Shown in pieces: positions 46,080 through 60,119 of a DNA stretch of 64,000 nucleotides. How positions within the stretch are numbered: position 1 is the first letter of the stretch; each line of letters opens with the position of its first letter. Under the pieces are notes generated by a model. The model saw only the letters and a list, made by a program, of their open reading frames with translations, was not told where the DNA came from and ran no database searches. The DNA comes from Druceiella hillmani (lineage: Eukaryota; Arthropoda; Insecta; Lepidoptera; Hepialidae), in the NCBI GenBank assembly GCA_039881145.1, contig JAYKKI010000006.1:9618501-9682500 (forward strand), in the 5' to 3' direction. The position numbers were made by a program, and so were the translations under genes.

Positions 46080-46750
46080 AAATACATATCGTACCCGGGA
46101 GGCAAAATAAAGAGGATATGCTGTTAGAACCGTTCCATAGCTGTAAATTTTGTTAAAAGGCAAGAACCATTACTGAAGCAAATTGAAAATAATCCAATCT
46201 AAAATGCACGTAAATTAGAAGGCTTATTAGCGTACCACGCTCTGTTGTTCATCATGTACTTTTAAAGTAAAAAAGAAATCCATATAACTTTCAACGAATT
46301 TTGCCAAGAGATATTGAGAAAAGTTACGGAAGAACTGAACTTTTTCTATAAGACAATATGTAACGGTAAATGAAAATGTATACATTTAGAAATATTTAAC
46401 ATGCATGGTACAAATTAATGCTGCACCGTAGACGATAGTTTCGTTTCCATTATCAGTTCTCAGTTAATTTGTGGAGCAGAATTTTAAATACATTATTAGA
46501 TCCGTCAAGCTGTCCTAAAATTTAAACCGAGCAAAACATCTGAAGTTTCTGCGAAGCAAATTGATAGACTTATTAGAAGATATTCCATTAGGAGTCTAAT
46601 GAAGAATGTAGTACCGGCAAGACGACGCACCATGTCACAATGTAAAGAGCGTAAGATAACTCTAAAATGAGTTTTTCTCCATCAGTAGATTGGTCACGGT
46701 GGAACGATCAGTTGGCAAGGGTACTCAACATATTAAAATCTAATTGATTT
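46080..46750 (+). pseudogene. mariner/Tc1-superfamily transposase relic
   Basis: Frame-shifted pieces keep the order of a DDE/D transposase: LKQIENNPI.NARKLEG (46,172-46,222), VPRSVVHHVLLK then KRNPYNFQRILPRDIEK (46,233-46,325; the HTH and linker zone resembling VSRSTVHRVLK...HPY..Q.VQ.LLP.DY), LIDLLEDIP (46,560s-46,580s), QDDAPCHNVKSVR (about 46,622-46,655; the second catalytic Asp context HDGAPPH), and IGHGGTISWQ (about 46,690-46,720; resembling IGRGGP..WP). Stops and shifts show it is long dead. Confidence 0.8.
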
Positions 46751-48200
46751 TTTTCAATTTGACTTAATTTTAAGATGTAGTCCACCCCAGTAAGTGAATG
46801 TTTGAATGTAACTTATGATTGAAAATTCAGAGTACAATGGAGTATATCAGATGAAATCAACAAACTTTTATTTATTTGCGGCGTCAGCTTTCGAGACGAT
46901 GTAGACCGTATTTAGGTGCAAAGTTCTAATTTCGGACGTTTGATGTAAATAAATCAATATTTTCTTGAAATATAAAAGTTCACCCGATCACTATGGCATG
47001 CGAAATCTTTAAAACAGGGCCTATTTCTGCTAGTATCATCATAAAGGGTCAAACAGAAATAAAATAATCGTAATAATTTTTTCTTCATTTTTGACGATTG
47101 CGAATAAAACGTAAATTTTCTAAATGTTTCTGTGCATTTTTTTTACATTATTCCAATTTATGATTTGTAAACCATTATTGTAAGTAATTTTTAATTAATT
47201 TGCATGTGATATTTATTACACTTTTTTACACAGTGGGTCTTGGAAAGCTGAACTTCAGACCGCATCCTACAAAAATTATAAAAATTTCGAAATTTTTTCA
47301 TAGATTTATTGTGTGAAACAAGAGTGAATATTATAGGTACAATAATATGCCATGTTTTAATTTCTTGGCTATTTGATGCAAACGCTCGATGAATATGGAC
47401 TAATGTGAAATATAGTGTTTCGAAAATAATGAATAACTTCTTAAGTATGCACTTTGTATTATTCTATTTTGCATTAGATTGATTGCATAATGGTTTCTTT
47501 GCTTATAACTTACGATTGAATCACTGACGTAGCAACATCCCGTATGTACATGCACAACATATATTTGTTGCAATAAACAGGTATATATCTTTTACGAAAT
47601 GAATGCATGAAAGAGATGCAGAAAAAATACCTTATGAAAGGAAACAATATTGGAAGAAAACATTTGATACAAGTAATAAAAATCCAATGGAAAAAAATTA
47701 AATGCAGTGGAAATGGATTATTAAAGTTAGTTACAGAAAATCCATGAAAAAGATCACACGATATAAATACTTATGTCAATGTAGAAAGTGTTCTTATGAT
47801 GACATAGAATAGAAGGTTAACAAAGTTTAACCAGATTGACAAGAAAAGTTAGAAAATAATGGAAAAAATAAGACTAAATGACCAGCCAAGCACCAGTAGG
47901 ACACGCGTTGAGGGCTCCGTAAACACTTAAGCTCATATAAATATTTAAGGGTACGTAGTATTTCTAATACACTATTTTATAATAGCAGTGGTCGTGACTT
48001 TATACGCACCTCCAAGTGAAAAACGTACCATTATTTATAAGTATACTCACAATCTTAGGCCATACTCACAGCAAAGTGAAAAAAAACAATGAAACTTTAA
48101 TAAAAAGTAGTTTCCTTTCAGTGGTGAGTTCACCACAACAAAGCTTTCATGTGAGTAATATTATGAATAGAACTACTGTAAAGTGTGTGTACAGATTTAA
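46751..48200. other. No gene seen
   Basis: AT-rich. The string gcgttgagggctccgtaaac (about 47,904) resembles cgttgagggttccgtac at 5,840, so both may be parts of one dispersed repeat. Confidence 0.4.
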
Positions 48201-48224
48201 ATAGCATTAAGGTTTATATCGAAT

Positions 48225-48423
48225 ATGTACAACATTGAATTATATATGCGGAAGACTACCGACAACGATATCTACCCACATATGTCTGCCCGCGTTCTGT
48301 TTGCTTGCTCTAATAAATACCTCTCCGGCGCCGTTGAACATTTTACCTTTGGTTACACCTCTTTTGCCAATGTATGTCCGGATGGAAAACTTCATTGTGC
48401 CATTTAAATTACAGGTAAATTGA
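48225..48423. other. GC-richer segment open in several frames
   Basis: Two + frames (60 and 62 codons) and one - frame (about 51 codons, MKFSIRTYIGKRGV...GAGEVF..) overlap here, in a region with more balanced base composition than its flanks. This could be a fragment of an old coding sequence or mobile element. No family is recognised. Confidence 0.25.
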
Positions 48424-51400
48424 CGATACGTCGAATAGCTGAAGACTTATTTGTCTTAGTTATCTTAATCCAATGTTAATAATTTTTTGAGAGCATCAGA
48501 TTCGTATAATCTCTTACTTAGTGAACTGACCGTAATTAATTAAAAACTAAATATTATTTCAAGTTCATCTCTATGCTTTTCTAAATTTCAACTGATCTGG
48601 TTTAATAGCTTTTACTTGATGATTGCGCAAACAGACAAACAAACACGAATTACACAAATGATCTTAAGGCATTCTGTCATTTATCCTTCGAGCTAATGAG
48701 TGATGTTCCGAGAGTTTCGTGTTTTGCCTATAAGGTATGGTGCTCTAAAAATACATGTATGTATATGTATTACTTTCAGATTTTAATTCAATGTAATAAA
48801 ATCTTTGATATCATCAAAACTACTAAAGTAATTAATTCTCCTAGGCTTAGAATCTTGGTGTTTAGAAAAGTCTCAGCACAAGCAAAACATAAGATCAGAA
48901 AATTATTTGTAATAATGTGTGAAATTATCGTGTAACAAAGTAAATTTGTTTAGTTCTCCAATTTTGTTTTTTTTTTTGTATTTTTAAAATTACTACTTTG
49001 TAATATTTTGATATAGCCGTCTTTTCAATTGCTACTTTGTAATATTTTGACATAGCCGTCTTTTTCAACTTGTAAATGTGTATAATTTATTATTAGAGAA
49101 GAAGTAATACTTTCGATACATTAAAGTTAGTTATCAATGGAGAAGAAAATTGTATAAATATTTTCGTTTTTGTAGGAAAGAAAACTAGTTATAAAAAATG
49201 AAAAATCAAGGCACAAACAGTTGAAGAAAAAGAACAAACTGACGTAGGCGGAGTTTTTAAAATCAAATAAAAAACGCTCAGTTATTTTAATTTTACATCA
49301 AATATACTACTTTTAAAAATTCCCGTTTTCCAAAGTATTTAAGAACCCAAAATGATAAGATTGTAAGAGAGACACATAAAATATCGTTTTTTTTTAAAGT
49401 TGAACATTGCAAATTTCTTATAAAGTTAGCAAGCTTGTTCAACTCATTATTTATTGTTATAAAATATGTCAATTACCTATTTACAATTCTAATACCACAA
49501 AGATAACAATATAGGGACTTAAACAATATTTTGTAGACAATATTTCATTTGTTATGATGAATATTTCAATAATTATTCGGAATGCATGTGTGTGCAAATG
49601 CGGTACGATTCGCATAATGCACTAACTACTATTTGCACGCAGTTTTGCGTCCGGGAATTAGAGCGCCGCAAGGTTGGAGTTTTATTTTGCTAGTACGTGG
49701 CTTTTATAACTATAAGCATTTGTTCTATTAGACTTACGAAAAAGCGGTAATACTTAGAAATAACTTATCTGAAAATTAATTGTTTGGTAAATGTCAAATA
49801 AACTTTGTAACATTTGTTTGCAAAGAGAACCAATATCAATATTTATTCGTTTGATAAATAAAAATAATTATAGTTATTAAGAGATAAGAGCATGACAATA
49901 AGTGACAGCGTGGACAGGAACATATAATAAAATAACACGACAATATGTCAGCCGACGGCTACCTGCTGCAGAGCACACGTTTTTGTATTCTTTCAAGGCA
50001 TTTCTTTGCTTCTGTGTATCTCAAGTCACTTAGCCATTTCCAATGCTGCAATCCGATATTTTCATTAGGATATTTTTTTTAAATTACATCAACATTTGTT
50101 TCATTTTTCACGCGAGCAAAGCTGCGGATAGAGGCCAGCAACTTCAAACAGTCGGACAACAAATGGATGACTATAATCCATTAAAGTATCAATTAAAATT
50201 TATATCTTTCGACACCTGGTCAGAAGGTTTTTTTGATTTTACGAACTCGTGATTATTCATAACTTATTGTTAGGCTATTCATAACTTATCGTTTGCAGAT
50301 TTTATGTAAACTTGAATCTATTTTTATTCAATGAAATTGTTAATTTTTTCATTAGATCTGGCTACTGAATATGTGCAAAACAAGGAATCAATTGCATATT
50401 TTGTTCGGGTGAGAAACCAAAACTTTAAAAAGTTCTGCAACAAAGTTTTCTTTTTTTAAATATGTGGTATAAGATTATTATCATCTGTTGTCACCAAGTT
50501 GGAATAGCTATTTTACCAGTAGTGGGCAGATTATAATCAATAATTTTTAAGCTGCTGCCCTAGATGTTATTTATACAACTAAAAATAAGGTAATTGGATC
50601 GATCGGGCTACATTATTCTGCATTTAACGTCATTCCCCGCCACGACATTTATCAGATCGATGGGGCTACATTATTCAACATTTGACGTCACCACGATCAA
50701 TCTGCAAAAGGAAAAAAGACGTTCAATAATTTGCAAATTTCGTCATGCGGAAATCCATGACATGAAATCCACAACATGTTATGGATGTTTTCTGTGATAT
50801 TCTTTCGCTTATCTTCAATGTTCTTTCGAGCCCTTCAATGTTCCCCTTACAACCTCTGGTTTCCTTTTATTTTTCATGCGAGCAATAGCTAAATACATGT
50901 TACAATATATACATTTACATACATATTTAGTTCTCTTATTTATATGAGAATTATAGATATGTCGACGTTAAATTAATAAAAAAAATTATAATTGTTTTCT
51001 CGTTTTATGGTCCCAAAAATTTGTGACAGGGTGAATTCGATTCAGAGAAAGAGGGTAAGCAATACAGTATCAACATAAGTAGAATAAAATACTTGCAAAA
51101 ATTATCAAATTGCATCAAAAGGAAGTGACACAACGATTGTAAAAATAAACCAAATCAGTGACACCCAAAGCTTAAACGCATTTTATTGAATATGATGATT
51201 AACTCCTCAAAAGTGCATAAAATTACAAACCCTCTACATATTCATCAATGAATCCAACGGTACATATTTTATGTATATGTATAAACTGCACTACACGCTC
51301 GGAACCAATATTACACTTCCAAAATTTAAGTCATATAAACATAGATATTACCATATTTTACGCTCTGAAATGTGTCGCTTGAGGGTCTTCTCATAGTCCC

Positions 51401-54400
51401 ATACTGCAGATCATTTCTATTCACGGGTCCAATGTCTCTTTTTTAAATTTTGCCTATTACTGTATCATTTATGATATCAACTGATTCTTTTTATTTCAAT
51501 TAACGCAGGATAAGTCGATTTCAATGGTTAACGATAAATGTTTTTATCCTTAATCGACTTTGGGAAGCCATTTTACGCTTGCATTATAAGTTAAATTAAA
51601 TAAAAAATAAATTTGTTACAAATTGTGGTCCCACCAGTAATCTCAGAGATATAATTTAATACAAAAATTGGAAGTTACATTTTGGCCAATCACGACATAT
51701 GTGTACAATCAAAGGCATATATTATGATATGCATTGCCCAAAATATGTCAAAAATATTATATCACAAACTACACTAAGGCATTATATACCTTGGAAACAC
51801 TGTCATGATTTAAAAAGTTACTTGATTTCGGATAAGGCATCTAAGCCGCTAATTGTTCCCTTAAATGTTAAATACTCTAAAAGACTCTAAATTTTTATAA
51901 AATATTTTCCAAACAAACCCCCGTTTATCGTGCTCAGGTTTCCATTTTATGCAGATTTTCTCGCATTTTCTCTCTGTTCAATGCAGATTTTTTTATTTTC
52001 AATCTTTTTACAAATTTTTAGTTAATAAATAATAAAAGAGCACATGTTTGAGCACTTTTATTTAGTTATTTATCAACTTTTAACACTTACAACATCAAAG
52101 ATTTTGTTTTGTAACATTTTGTAAGCAACTTTTAGCAATTGAAGTATGAAATGTAAAATGAAGTAAGTAAAGTATATATTAAATGACAGAAGCTTGGACT
52201 ACTGCGCTGCTTACGACAAAATAGAATACCAATGAAATTTTCAATGAAGTTTTCCCCAGTGAATTCTGTTGGGTCTGGAGTAACATGTAGGCTATGTTTC
52301 ATCGTAATCTATCAAAGAAAATATGATAATTTGATACTTCATCGCAAAGATTATTTCCTAAAAATTACTTATTATGATTATAAATACAATACAATTTTTG
52401 GAAATGGCCTTGTTAGTAGACAATTTTCAACAAGTGAGATATACCTCGAAATTATCTACAAGTGAGATATACCTCGTATAAAAGCTAGTGCCGACTTGTG
52501 ACTTTAAAAGTGGCACTTACTACTGCTATTTTGTACATCATGTGTGTCAAACGTAAACTGTCAACATTGTTTCGATTTACTTATTTGTTTATGATTCATT
52601 TATTACTAATTTTGCGTGTACTTCATCCATTACAAAACTAACAATTTACGTGCTTAATATATTTATAAATCCGCAATGAATCCGTACATAAAATTTTCAC
52701 AAACGTAGTTTTCGGCAGAAACATGACATCCCGACTTGCTTCAGCCCCATTTAACCGTTTTCTGGTAGTGTCATTGCGGCTACTTTTTAATTGACTGTGG
52801 TCTATATAAATTTACATCAAAATTTTATTCGAATTTTACCTAAATTTTCACCAAGACATTTTATTAATTTCCTGAATTTATGGCATTCAAGTCTCCTTAT
52901 ACGAATTTAGTACAATCTATGAACTCACGCTTAGTATGTTGTTTTAATATTTAACTATACCTATTTATCTTGCCCTTAAACATTTTACAACTTTCAAGTG
53001 TACGGCATGTGCATGTTCTGTATCCATTTAAACAGGGAATAATATTTATAGTCAATAAAAATATATTTCACTCTCTCTCTCTCTTTCTCTCCGCAGTTTT
53101 ATCTCTGACGATATACTTACAAATTGAGGTTTAGATCGGTAAAGAAGTTTCGCTTCTGTCGTATGTTGTAAGTAGTACACGATCAATTTTTTTGATATTC
53201 AGCTACTTATATACTTACTTGTGATTAAGTATTTAGTAAAAAAAGCGAATTCAGAAAAAATGTGTAACGAATAATTCGTTGCAAATACATCCCTTGTGAG
53301 GAAAAAAATTGATTACATTAATTTTGACCAGAAAACGTCTCCGAAATCAATGCTAAATATGGGCTACTCAATTGCACCCAAATTTCAAACTACGATAACT
53401 CAGATTAAAACGTACCTAGCGCCACCAACTTAATATCGTTTCAAATAAGAAAGTTTCAAATAAAAAAGTTTCAAATAGAAACCAATTTTGGCACAACAAA
53501 ATTGGTCCGTCATTTATGACAATCTGTGGACTGTGAATCTACGGTATTTCGATTTTATTGACTCGACACATGTCCATACACGGGATTGTATCTCATTGAT
53601 TCATTCTCCGATCTAAGTAAACCAAGCTCGATTTTATTTTTGCAAACTTCGTAAATAGCTTCTAAAACATAATTTTGAATTGATTTAGATATGCTTTTAA
53701 AAACCGAGCTAACCGAGCTAATGGAAAAATGCTGTTTCATAGTTAAGCTAGCTCTACAACAAAATCAACCAATCCTCTATATTGAAAAGGATTCAGGGAT
53801 TCCTTAGACTCGGTATTTCATCGCAAAGCGACTTGAAATGCTCCACAAAACACTATACAATCTAATAAGCGTCTTAAAATGTATCGGTTTCGATCAACGC
53901 GTTCATCGAAATCGTTTTCTAATAGATTTTCAACTGTGACTCTCATACTCATCACTATCTAACTCTATAACAAATAACAGAATCTAGCTATTTGCAAATT
54001 TCTACGCGACCAATCGATGCCAACTGAAGTTCATTTAACATATGAAGTCGCGATTGTCAATGTTTTGTATTTTTATAGAGAGATCCGCTAAGTCATTAAT
54101 ACCTGTATCGATCCACGTAGAATTAAATCCGGCGCCTCCAAAGAAAATGTGTTTAAAATAAAACATCTTATTAATTTCTTCACAACCACATAACTACGGC
54201 GTTTTATCGTACTGGTCATTTTTAAAAACACAAGTTTACGTTTCCGTTTTAGTTCTGAGATAAATCAATTTAAGATCGTGGTGGCCGTTTTGATTTTTTT
54301 CCAGTCTTATATTTAAAGTACTTTCACGCTTTTTTGTACATAATTCACATCGTATCATTCCATTTTAAACACGCAAGAACGCTAAACATGCGACAAATCT

Positions 54401-55039
54401 AAGAAATATTAATTAGAAACAATAATTGCAAATTGCAAAAATTGTTAACATCTCGCAGAAACGTATTTGTTTTGTTTACATTAAACCGGCATAATTTAAG
54501 TAAAGTAAAAATATGCACGACTAATATATTCTGGTAATATCGTCACACATACTCAGTGTGACGTAAGTCATAAGAGCGCAGCTCCGCATTTGTCTCACTT
54601 ATCATACAAATCTTTTGTCTCACTTATCATACAAATCTTTTGTCTCACACGCCCTTTCACACTCTCATTGATTTGAGTACAGAAAGTCGTACTACACTTT
54701 CGTCCATAGGAGCATCTTCCTGTTCGCTCCACTCACTGAGAATCTTAAGTTTCGCTCGCTGCTAAAATAATAACGATTGAAAAAAATACGTTTATCTTTT
54801 AAAAGTAATAATAATAATACGTAAATACATAAGTGGTTAATTGATCATATTTTTTTTATAATTTTTTGTGGGAGTTCATTGCACCAGCGCTTCTTAGAAC
54901 GAGCCACCTCTGACTATAATCAACATTCAATTATTTTCTTTCTTAGATCATTTCATAATTATTCAAAGTCACGAAAAATTCAAGTATTAAGATAATTTCC
55001 TCTATGTCTAAAGTTGATTATCAACAACATACACAAATG
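48424..55039. other. No gene supported
   Basis: Contents seen: a 39-bp tandem duplication (tactttgtaatattttgaya) at 48,995-49,066; a decayed element tail (cacgcgagcaaagctgcgga) at 50,110-50,130; a twofold diverged repeat (gggctacattattc...gacgtca) at 50,606-50,690; a triple gtttcaaata at 53,438-53,478; a (CT)n run at 53,072-53,090; and a 28-bp tandem repeat (gtctcacttatcatacaaat) at 54,592-54,648. Open frames here have no recognisable motifs. Confidence 0.4.
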
Positions 55040-55843
55040 AAGCGATATTAGTAGCCGCCAGTGGTCAGCTGTTAGCCATTGAAATGTTTCGTTCTCCACG
55101 TCCGAAATCCAATATCAGATTTTATAAAGCAACCACTACAACTTGAGAAGTTCTTTTCTCCATATACAAAATCCAATATCAGATTTTGCAAAGTAATAAC
55201 TAAAGTAACAACTGACTACTAGCAAGTGTACTAAATCGGATTTCACTTACTCTCATCCGTTAAGGAGTCGCTTTATTCATCTTCAGAACTCATCATCAGA
55301 CCTTCACCTGGTCGACGGTGCAGTTATTTCACAAGGTAAAAACTGCCAGTCGCAATATCTTGAATTACTTTGATATACTACCATCCGCTAAGGAGTTCCA
55401 TTGTTTGCCTCCAAAACGCATTATTACACTCTGTCATGGTCCACGGTGTAGTTATTTTGTAAACTTATAATTACTAGTAGCAAATATCTTTAATCACGGT
55501 TGATTTACTAATTTCCATTAAGGAGTTCCATTATTCATCAACAGAACACACCATCAAACCCTGACCTGGTAAGTAGTGTAGTTATTTAGAAATGTAACAA
55601 CTATTATAGTAAATATCTCGAATCATAGTTGATTTACTGCCGTTCATTAAGGACTTTCATCGCTCATTCCCGGACTTCATTATCAGATTATCATCAAGAT
55701 TGTGCAGAACCACCTCTAAAGTACCCCTTTGGAAACAAAAAAAGGATCACTGAAATCGGTCTACTATGTAAAGAAATACCGCTGAACATATATAAAAAAT
55801 CTGACGAACTGAGAACCCCGTCCGTTTTTTGAAGTCGGTTAAA
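55040..55843 (+). repeat. Tandem array of about 129-bp units with a retroelement-like tail
   Basis: The motif taaggag/taaggac recurs at 55261, 55389, 55519 and 55648, giving periods of 128, 130 and 129 bp. Each unit carries ...agttccatt...tcatcagac..., ..ggtgtagttattt.. and ..atatctt.aat.... Two eroded units precede them (aaatccaatatcagatttt, 55,107 and 55,169). The array ends gagaacc.cgtccgttttttg and aagtcggttaaaaa, a tail I recall as frequent in moth and butterfly genomes. Confidence 0.8.
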
Positions 55844-56043
55844 AAGTAATACACACCATTTCACCTTTGCTGTAATGTACTTAAACAACTGGAGGTTTGA
55901 TTCCATATTATGAATCGATATTTAGGGTGACCACATCGGTCAAATAGCAAGAATGGAGCCATTATAATTTCATTACAAACGTTAGTCCATCAGTCTATCC
56001 ACATGGTACTTTCAGTTTAGAATATGTTATAGTTTCGTAAATG

Positions 56044-56082
<39 letters not shown>

Positions 56083-58365
56083 TAAATGAATCCTTAAAAG
56101 AAAATATTTTTCAATTGATTTTTGACGCACTGCCTCCTCATACCTCGAAATTTAGAATATTTTCCAGTATTTCCAGCTAGATCAAAGTGAAAAACTGAAA
56201 CCTTATAAGATCTTTCAGGGGTTCGTCAATCCATCTGTCATAGTAATTTTTCTTAAAAATAGTCTGTCGTGTAAATTTCACCCCTTAAATTTTAATTCAT
56301 ATATTTTTGACTCTTAAAATAGGGGAGTAATTTAAAACTTACGACAACGATATAATTACAATAAGATGATAATTTTATCCGCTAACTATGTAAATACACG
56401 TACATTACGTATATTCTGGTTCTCACCTTAAATGGAGAGTTTTCTTTAATTAGTAATTTTTTTTTATTTTCTGGAAAAGTTTATACGGAAGCTTATCCCT
56501 ACAATAAAACTTCCATGCATGCTTAACTGAACCTAAACGGTTTAAGTTGTCAAAGTGTGAGAGCAAGATGAATAAATAAGCATACAAAATTAATTTACCC
56601 TTGCTTTATGATATTATTAATTTGGACTAGGAAATGTATTTGATTATGTAATATTCAGGGATTTTATTATAGCAGAAAATCAATACTTTTAAAGAGTTTT
56701 ATGGCAACACCTACTAGGTACTTTTAAATTATTAAACTTTTATATATATAAATAAGTGTGCACATTATCCCGGTAACGCGAAGTCTACCTACAATTAACA
56801 CTGATTTTAATAGATAATTTAAAAAATTCCATCATTTATAATATGCGCCCATTCAAACTGGAATAATCGTTTGCGAAAAGACAAATCAATGCCAAAATGA
56901 AATCCAAATAATAGCCGCAATGGAAACAGATAAAAACGTATTTTATGTATAGTCATGCAAATGGGCACAGAAAAGCTTCAACAGAGATAGGATATTTAAA
57001 ACGTTATTTTTATCTTCTTTGAAAGGAAATTGAAGGACGTAAGGACTAAAACAGAAGTATTCGCAAACAACAGATAAATAAAAATAAAACGGATCTTCTA
57101 TATCAGGTCTCTTTGTGGACCAAAAACTCTATACTTCCGTAGAATAAAACAAATTTAACGAAGTAAGAGTGTAAGTAAAAGACAGGTTGAATGATAGTTA
57201 AAGCAATTAAGAAAACTATTCTGAGTAGGAATCAATATGCCTGTATATTATTAGGTTTTCTGAATATATATCACAAAAAAATAAAAATACATAGTTGGAA
57301 ACATCAATAGAATCTTTTTAATGTTTAGTAGCAAGTATAACTTTATGTTATACGCCTATACAATTTTGGGATTAAGGACACAGTATTCAGACAAAAATAT
57401 CCATACTGTTCTAATGAGTATCGACACTTCGTGGTGTTGATACTTTTCTGATTATTATTTTGTACAAGTTACTCTCCATATTCAAAATCGGTTAACATTG
57501 GTAAAAATATTGGCAAATACTAAAAAATAAATTATGTTCATAAAAGTAGCAAATTAAAAGGAAATCGTTTAAAAGTTTTTAGTTGCATGAGAATATATTT
57601 TTTAAGTATTACCGTCACTTACGCTAATTATGATTCTAATATAATTAAAGTTAATATAGCCTGGTACATGTGATCAATGTGACTCCGTATGGAGCGATTT
57701 TAAGCACCTCAGTTGGTATTAACTTAAATACAATTTTAATAGAATACTAAAGAATAATACATGACCGTTCGGCTGTAATAATAACATAATTGAAAGCAAT
57801 TTATAGTCGCTGAACCGATGATCTGATTTCAATAAAACAGTGTGTCACATATAAAACTGCCATTGATTTATGACAGAGTTAAAAGTAATATAGGTTTTGA
57901 TGTAGTCAGTGTACATCACAAAAACACTTGCTTTTCTGTTCAATACAATTATGAACTATAGGTACTAATATACAACATATTTTTTTCCAATTTTTAGGAG
58001 GTAATAAAATTGAAAAAAATTAAATAGATTAATTTTTTTTAATTGTAACAAATTAGTATAAGTGCAAAATATTTTTTGGATAATTTTTTTATCTTTTTAC
58101 ATAAATAATTTTATAAAATTATGTAAGTAATATTGATAAGTTTACAAATAATGTAAGAATTATGAATATTGTACCCTCAAATCATACTGTACAATAATAC
58201 ACTTCTGGCGTTATTTACTTTATTTTGTATCACTATTACTTTATTTTGTGCTGCTACCTGTACGATCAGACTATCCATGATAATGCCATTTGTTACCAAC
58301 TTATAGACATCTGCTCTGCTGGACGCTTAATTGTCTATAAATATCGGCTGTGTGATAATAATTAC
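55844..58365. other. No gene seen
   Basis: AT-rich with a (TA)n run at 56,041-56,070 followed by gtatgtatgtat. No coding or RNA feature was recognised. Confidence 0.4.
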
Positions 58366-60060
58366 GTTTGATCAGTTTGGGTCAAGTTAGGCTAATTAGG
58401 GTATAGTTAAGTCAGGTAAGTTTAGCCTCGGTTAGTTTATGTTGGATTAGTTTCGCTTCTGGTATAGTTATTATATTATCGAATACATTATTGGGGTCGA
58501 GCATAGTATTTTATTGAGTAGTTCAACAAAATTTTAAAATATTGTAAATTATTTCATAATAAAATTATTTTCATATTTTCGTAGGGTTTAATTTGCACCA
58601 GGGTAAAATTTGTATCTTTTCTTTTCACTCTTCCTATCCGGTTATCACGATTCTAAATTATAGTGCAATTCTCAAGGTGATATACCTAAAAAGGAAAATA
58701 AACCACCTTGTAAGATTATTTGCGCAGTCGTTCTTCTGCCCATCTACATCTATATGTAACTCATTTTCTCCTCGTTATTAACCCGTGTATATCTCAAAAG
58801 CATTAAGAAAGAGATTTATCCTTTAGTGTTCTGTATTTTATAAAATACCAAATGAAAGAGTAACATGTAATGAATTTAAAACTATTTATTTTAGAATTTT
58901 GTATAAAACGGTTTCAAAAAAATTATATAAAACAGTTTTATTAACATTCAAAAACATTTATGTGACAATTCTTAGGAGGCAAGAATTACTCGATTTTTTT
59001 ATATTTCGTGTGTGGAAATAGATATAAAGAAGAACACGTCATATACGTAGATTCGACTTATGAAATTAGATTCGACTATTTTTTAAAGAATTTTATCTAT
59101 ATTTCTAGATCACTGAAAATATTTATGAAATAATTCCCTCAAACGTCTCCCTACGAAACCTCAAAACGTAAAAATAATGAATAAATAATAATAACTTATT
59201 ATAAATGTATTTGTTAGCGGAAAGGTGTGGTAATGATTCAAAATTAAATAGTCTTTCAGACATTCGCGATATTTAAATATATTAAAATTTTGTAAATAAT
59301 TACACTGATATAAAATTTAATCACGAATGTATATACAGGCTGTTGCTTAAATTAATTTTTCTTGACAATGTGAGAATATAATCTATATCATTTATTTATC
59401 GGACTTTCATTGCCTTCAAATAATTGCCTTTTTTTCTTTGAATTAAAAAAATGTTGTTGGCCAATGTTAAATTTTAATATTCCTTTATCATAAAGGGTAT
59501 CTCCTGAAAGAAAAAAATTGAAAAAGGTATTAAATTAAGCGAATGACCTTTTGTCTGCGATATAGTGTCAATATTCAAAGCGGAATATGGTATTAGCCGC
59601 GTCGCGACACATTTCTTTGATGATGACTGCATGTAAATTGCGGACCGTTAAACCCTTGCTTTAAAATTGAATTAGTATATATTATAATAGTGAACTGGGG
59701 AATGGTGTAACACGCAAAAAAGATAGTATTGATTTTAATAGATTTTCTTTGTTCTCTGCAATTAATAGAAGCTGACTTGCTATGCCAATTTAAGTGTATC
59801 ATGCGAGTTCTAGCAGTATTCAATAGGTGCATTATTCCAGTCAAGGCTGTGTTTGAGATTAAAACATTATTGCTTAAATAAAATACCCTATAATAAGTAC
59901 TCCTTAAATAAGTTACCCTAAAATAAAGCAAGCTGCTTGCAAAGCTTCATAAAATTACCTTATGCAATAAGTTCGATAACTGAATATATACATTTTTGAC
60001 CTAATTAACTGCATTCTATTTTTATAAAAGAATGCGGTGAAATCAAATTTGATTGATATT
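58366..60060 (-). repeat. Right arm of the large inverted duplication (pairs with 12,110-14,467)
   Basis: Reverse-complemented, it follows the left arm almost throughout, from aaactgatcaaac at one end to gcagttaattaggtc at the other. Small gaps are frequent and one block of about 765 bp is missing. A 112-codon frame on the - strand (59,931-59,593) is not conserved as protein in the left arm. Confidence 0.85.
58380..58450 (+). repeat. Degenerate TTAGG-like stretch
   Basis: Strings such as gttaggctaattaggg, cggttagtttatgttggattag recur at short spacing. The same sequence, reverse-complemented, ends the left arm at about 14,385-14,460. It resembles decayed insect telomeric TTAGG repeats or a repeat containing them. 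Confidence 0.4.
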
Positions 60061-60119
60061 TTTGGTTAAATAAGTTATGATACCATTCTGATAATGACAT
60101 TTTCATTAATTACATAAGT

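Noticed and set aside
50043..50252. 69-codon frame with a signal-peptide-like start
   Set aside because: It runs across a decayed element tail (cacgcgagcaaagctgcgga), and no receptor or secreted-protein motif follows.
59593..59931. 112-codon frame in the right inverted-duplication arm
   Set aside because: The homologous stretch in the left arm is interrupted by stops and differs by indels that ignore the frame.
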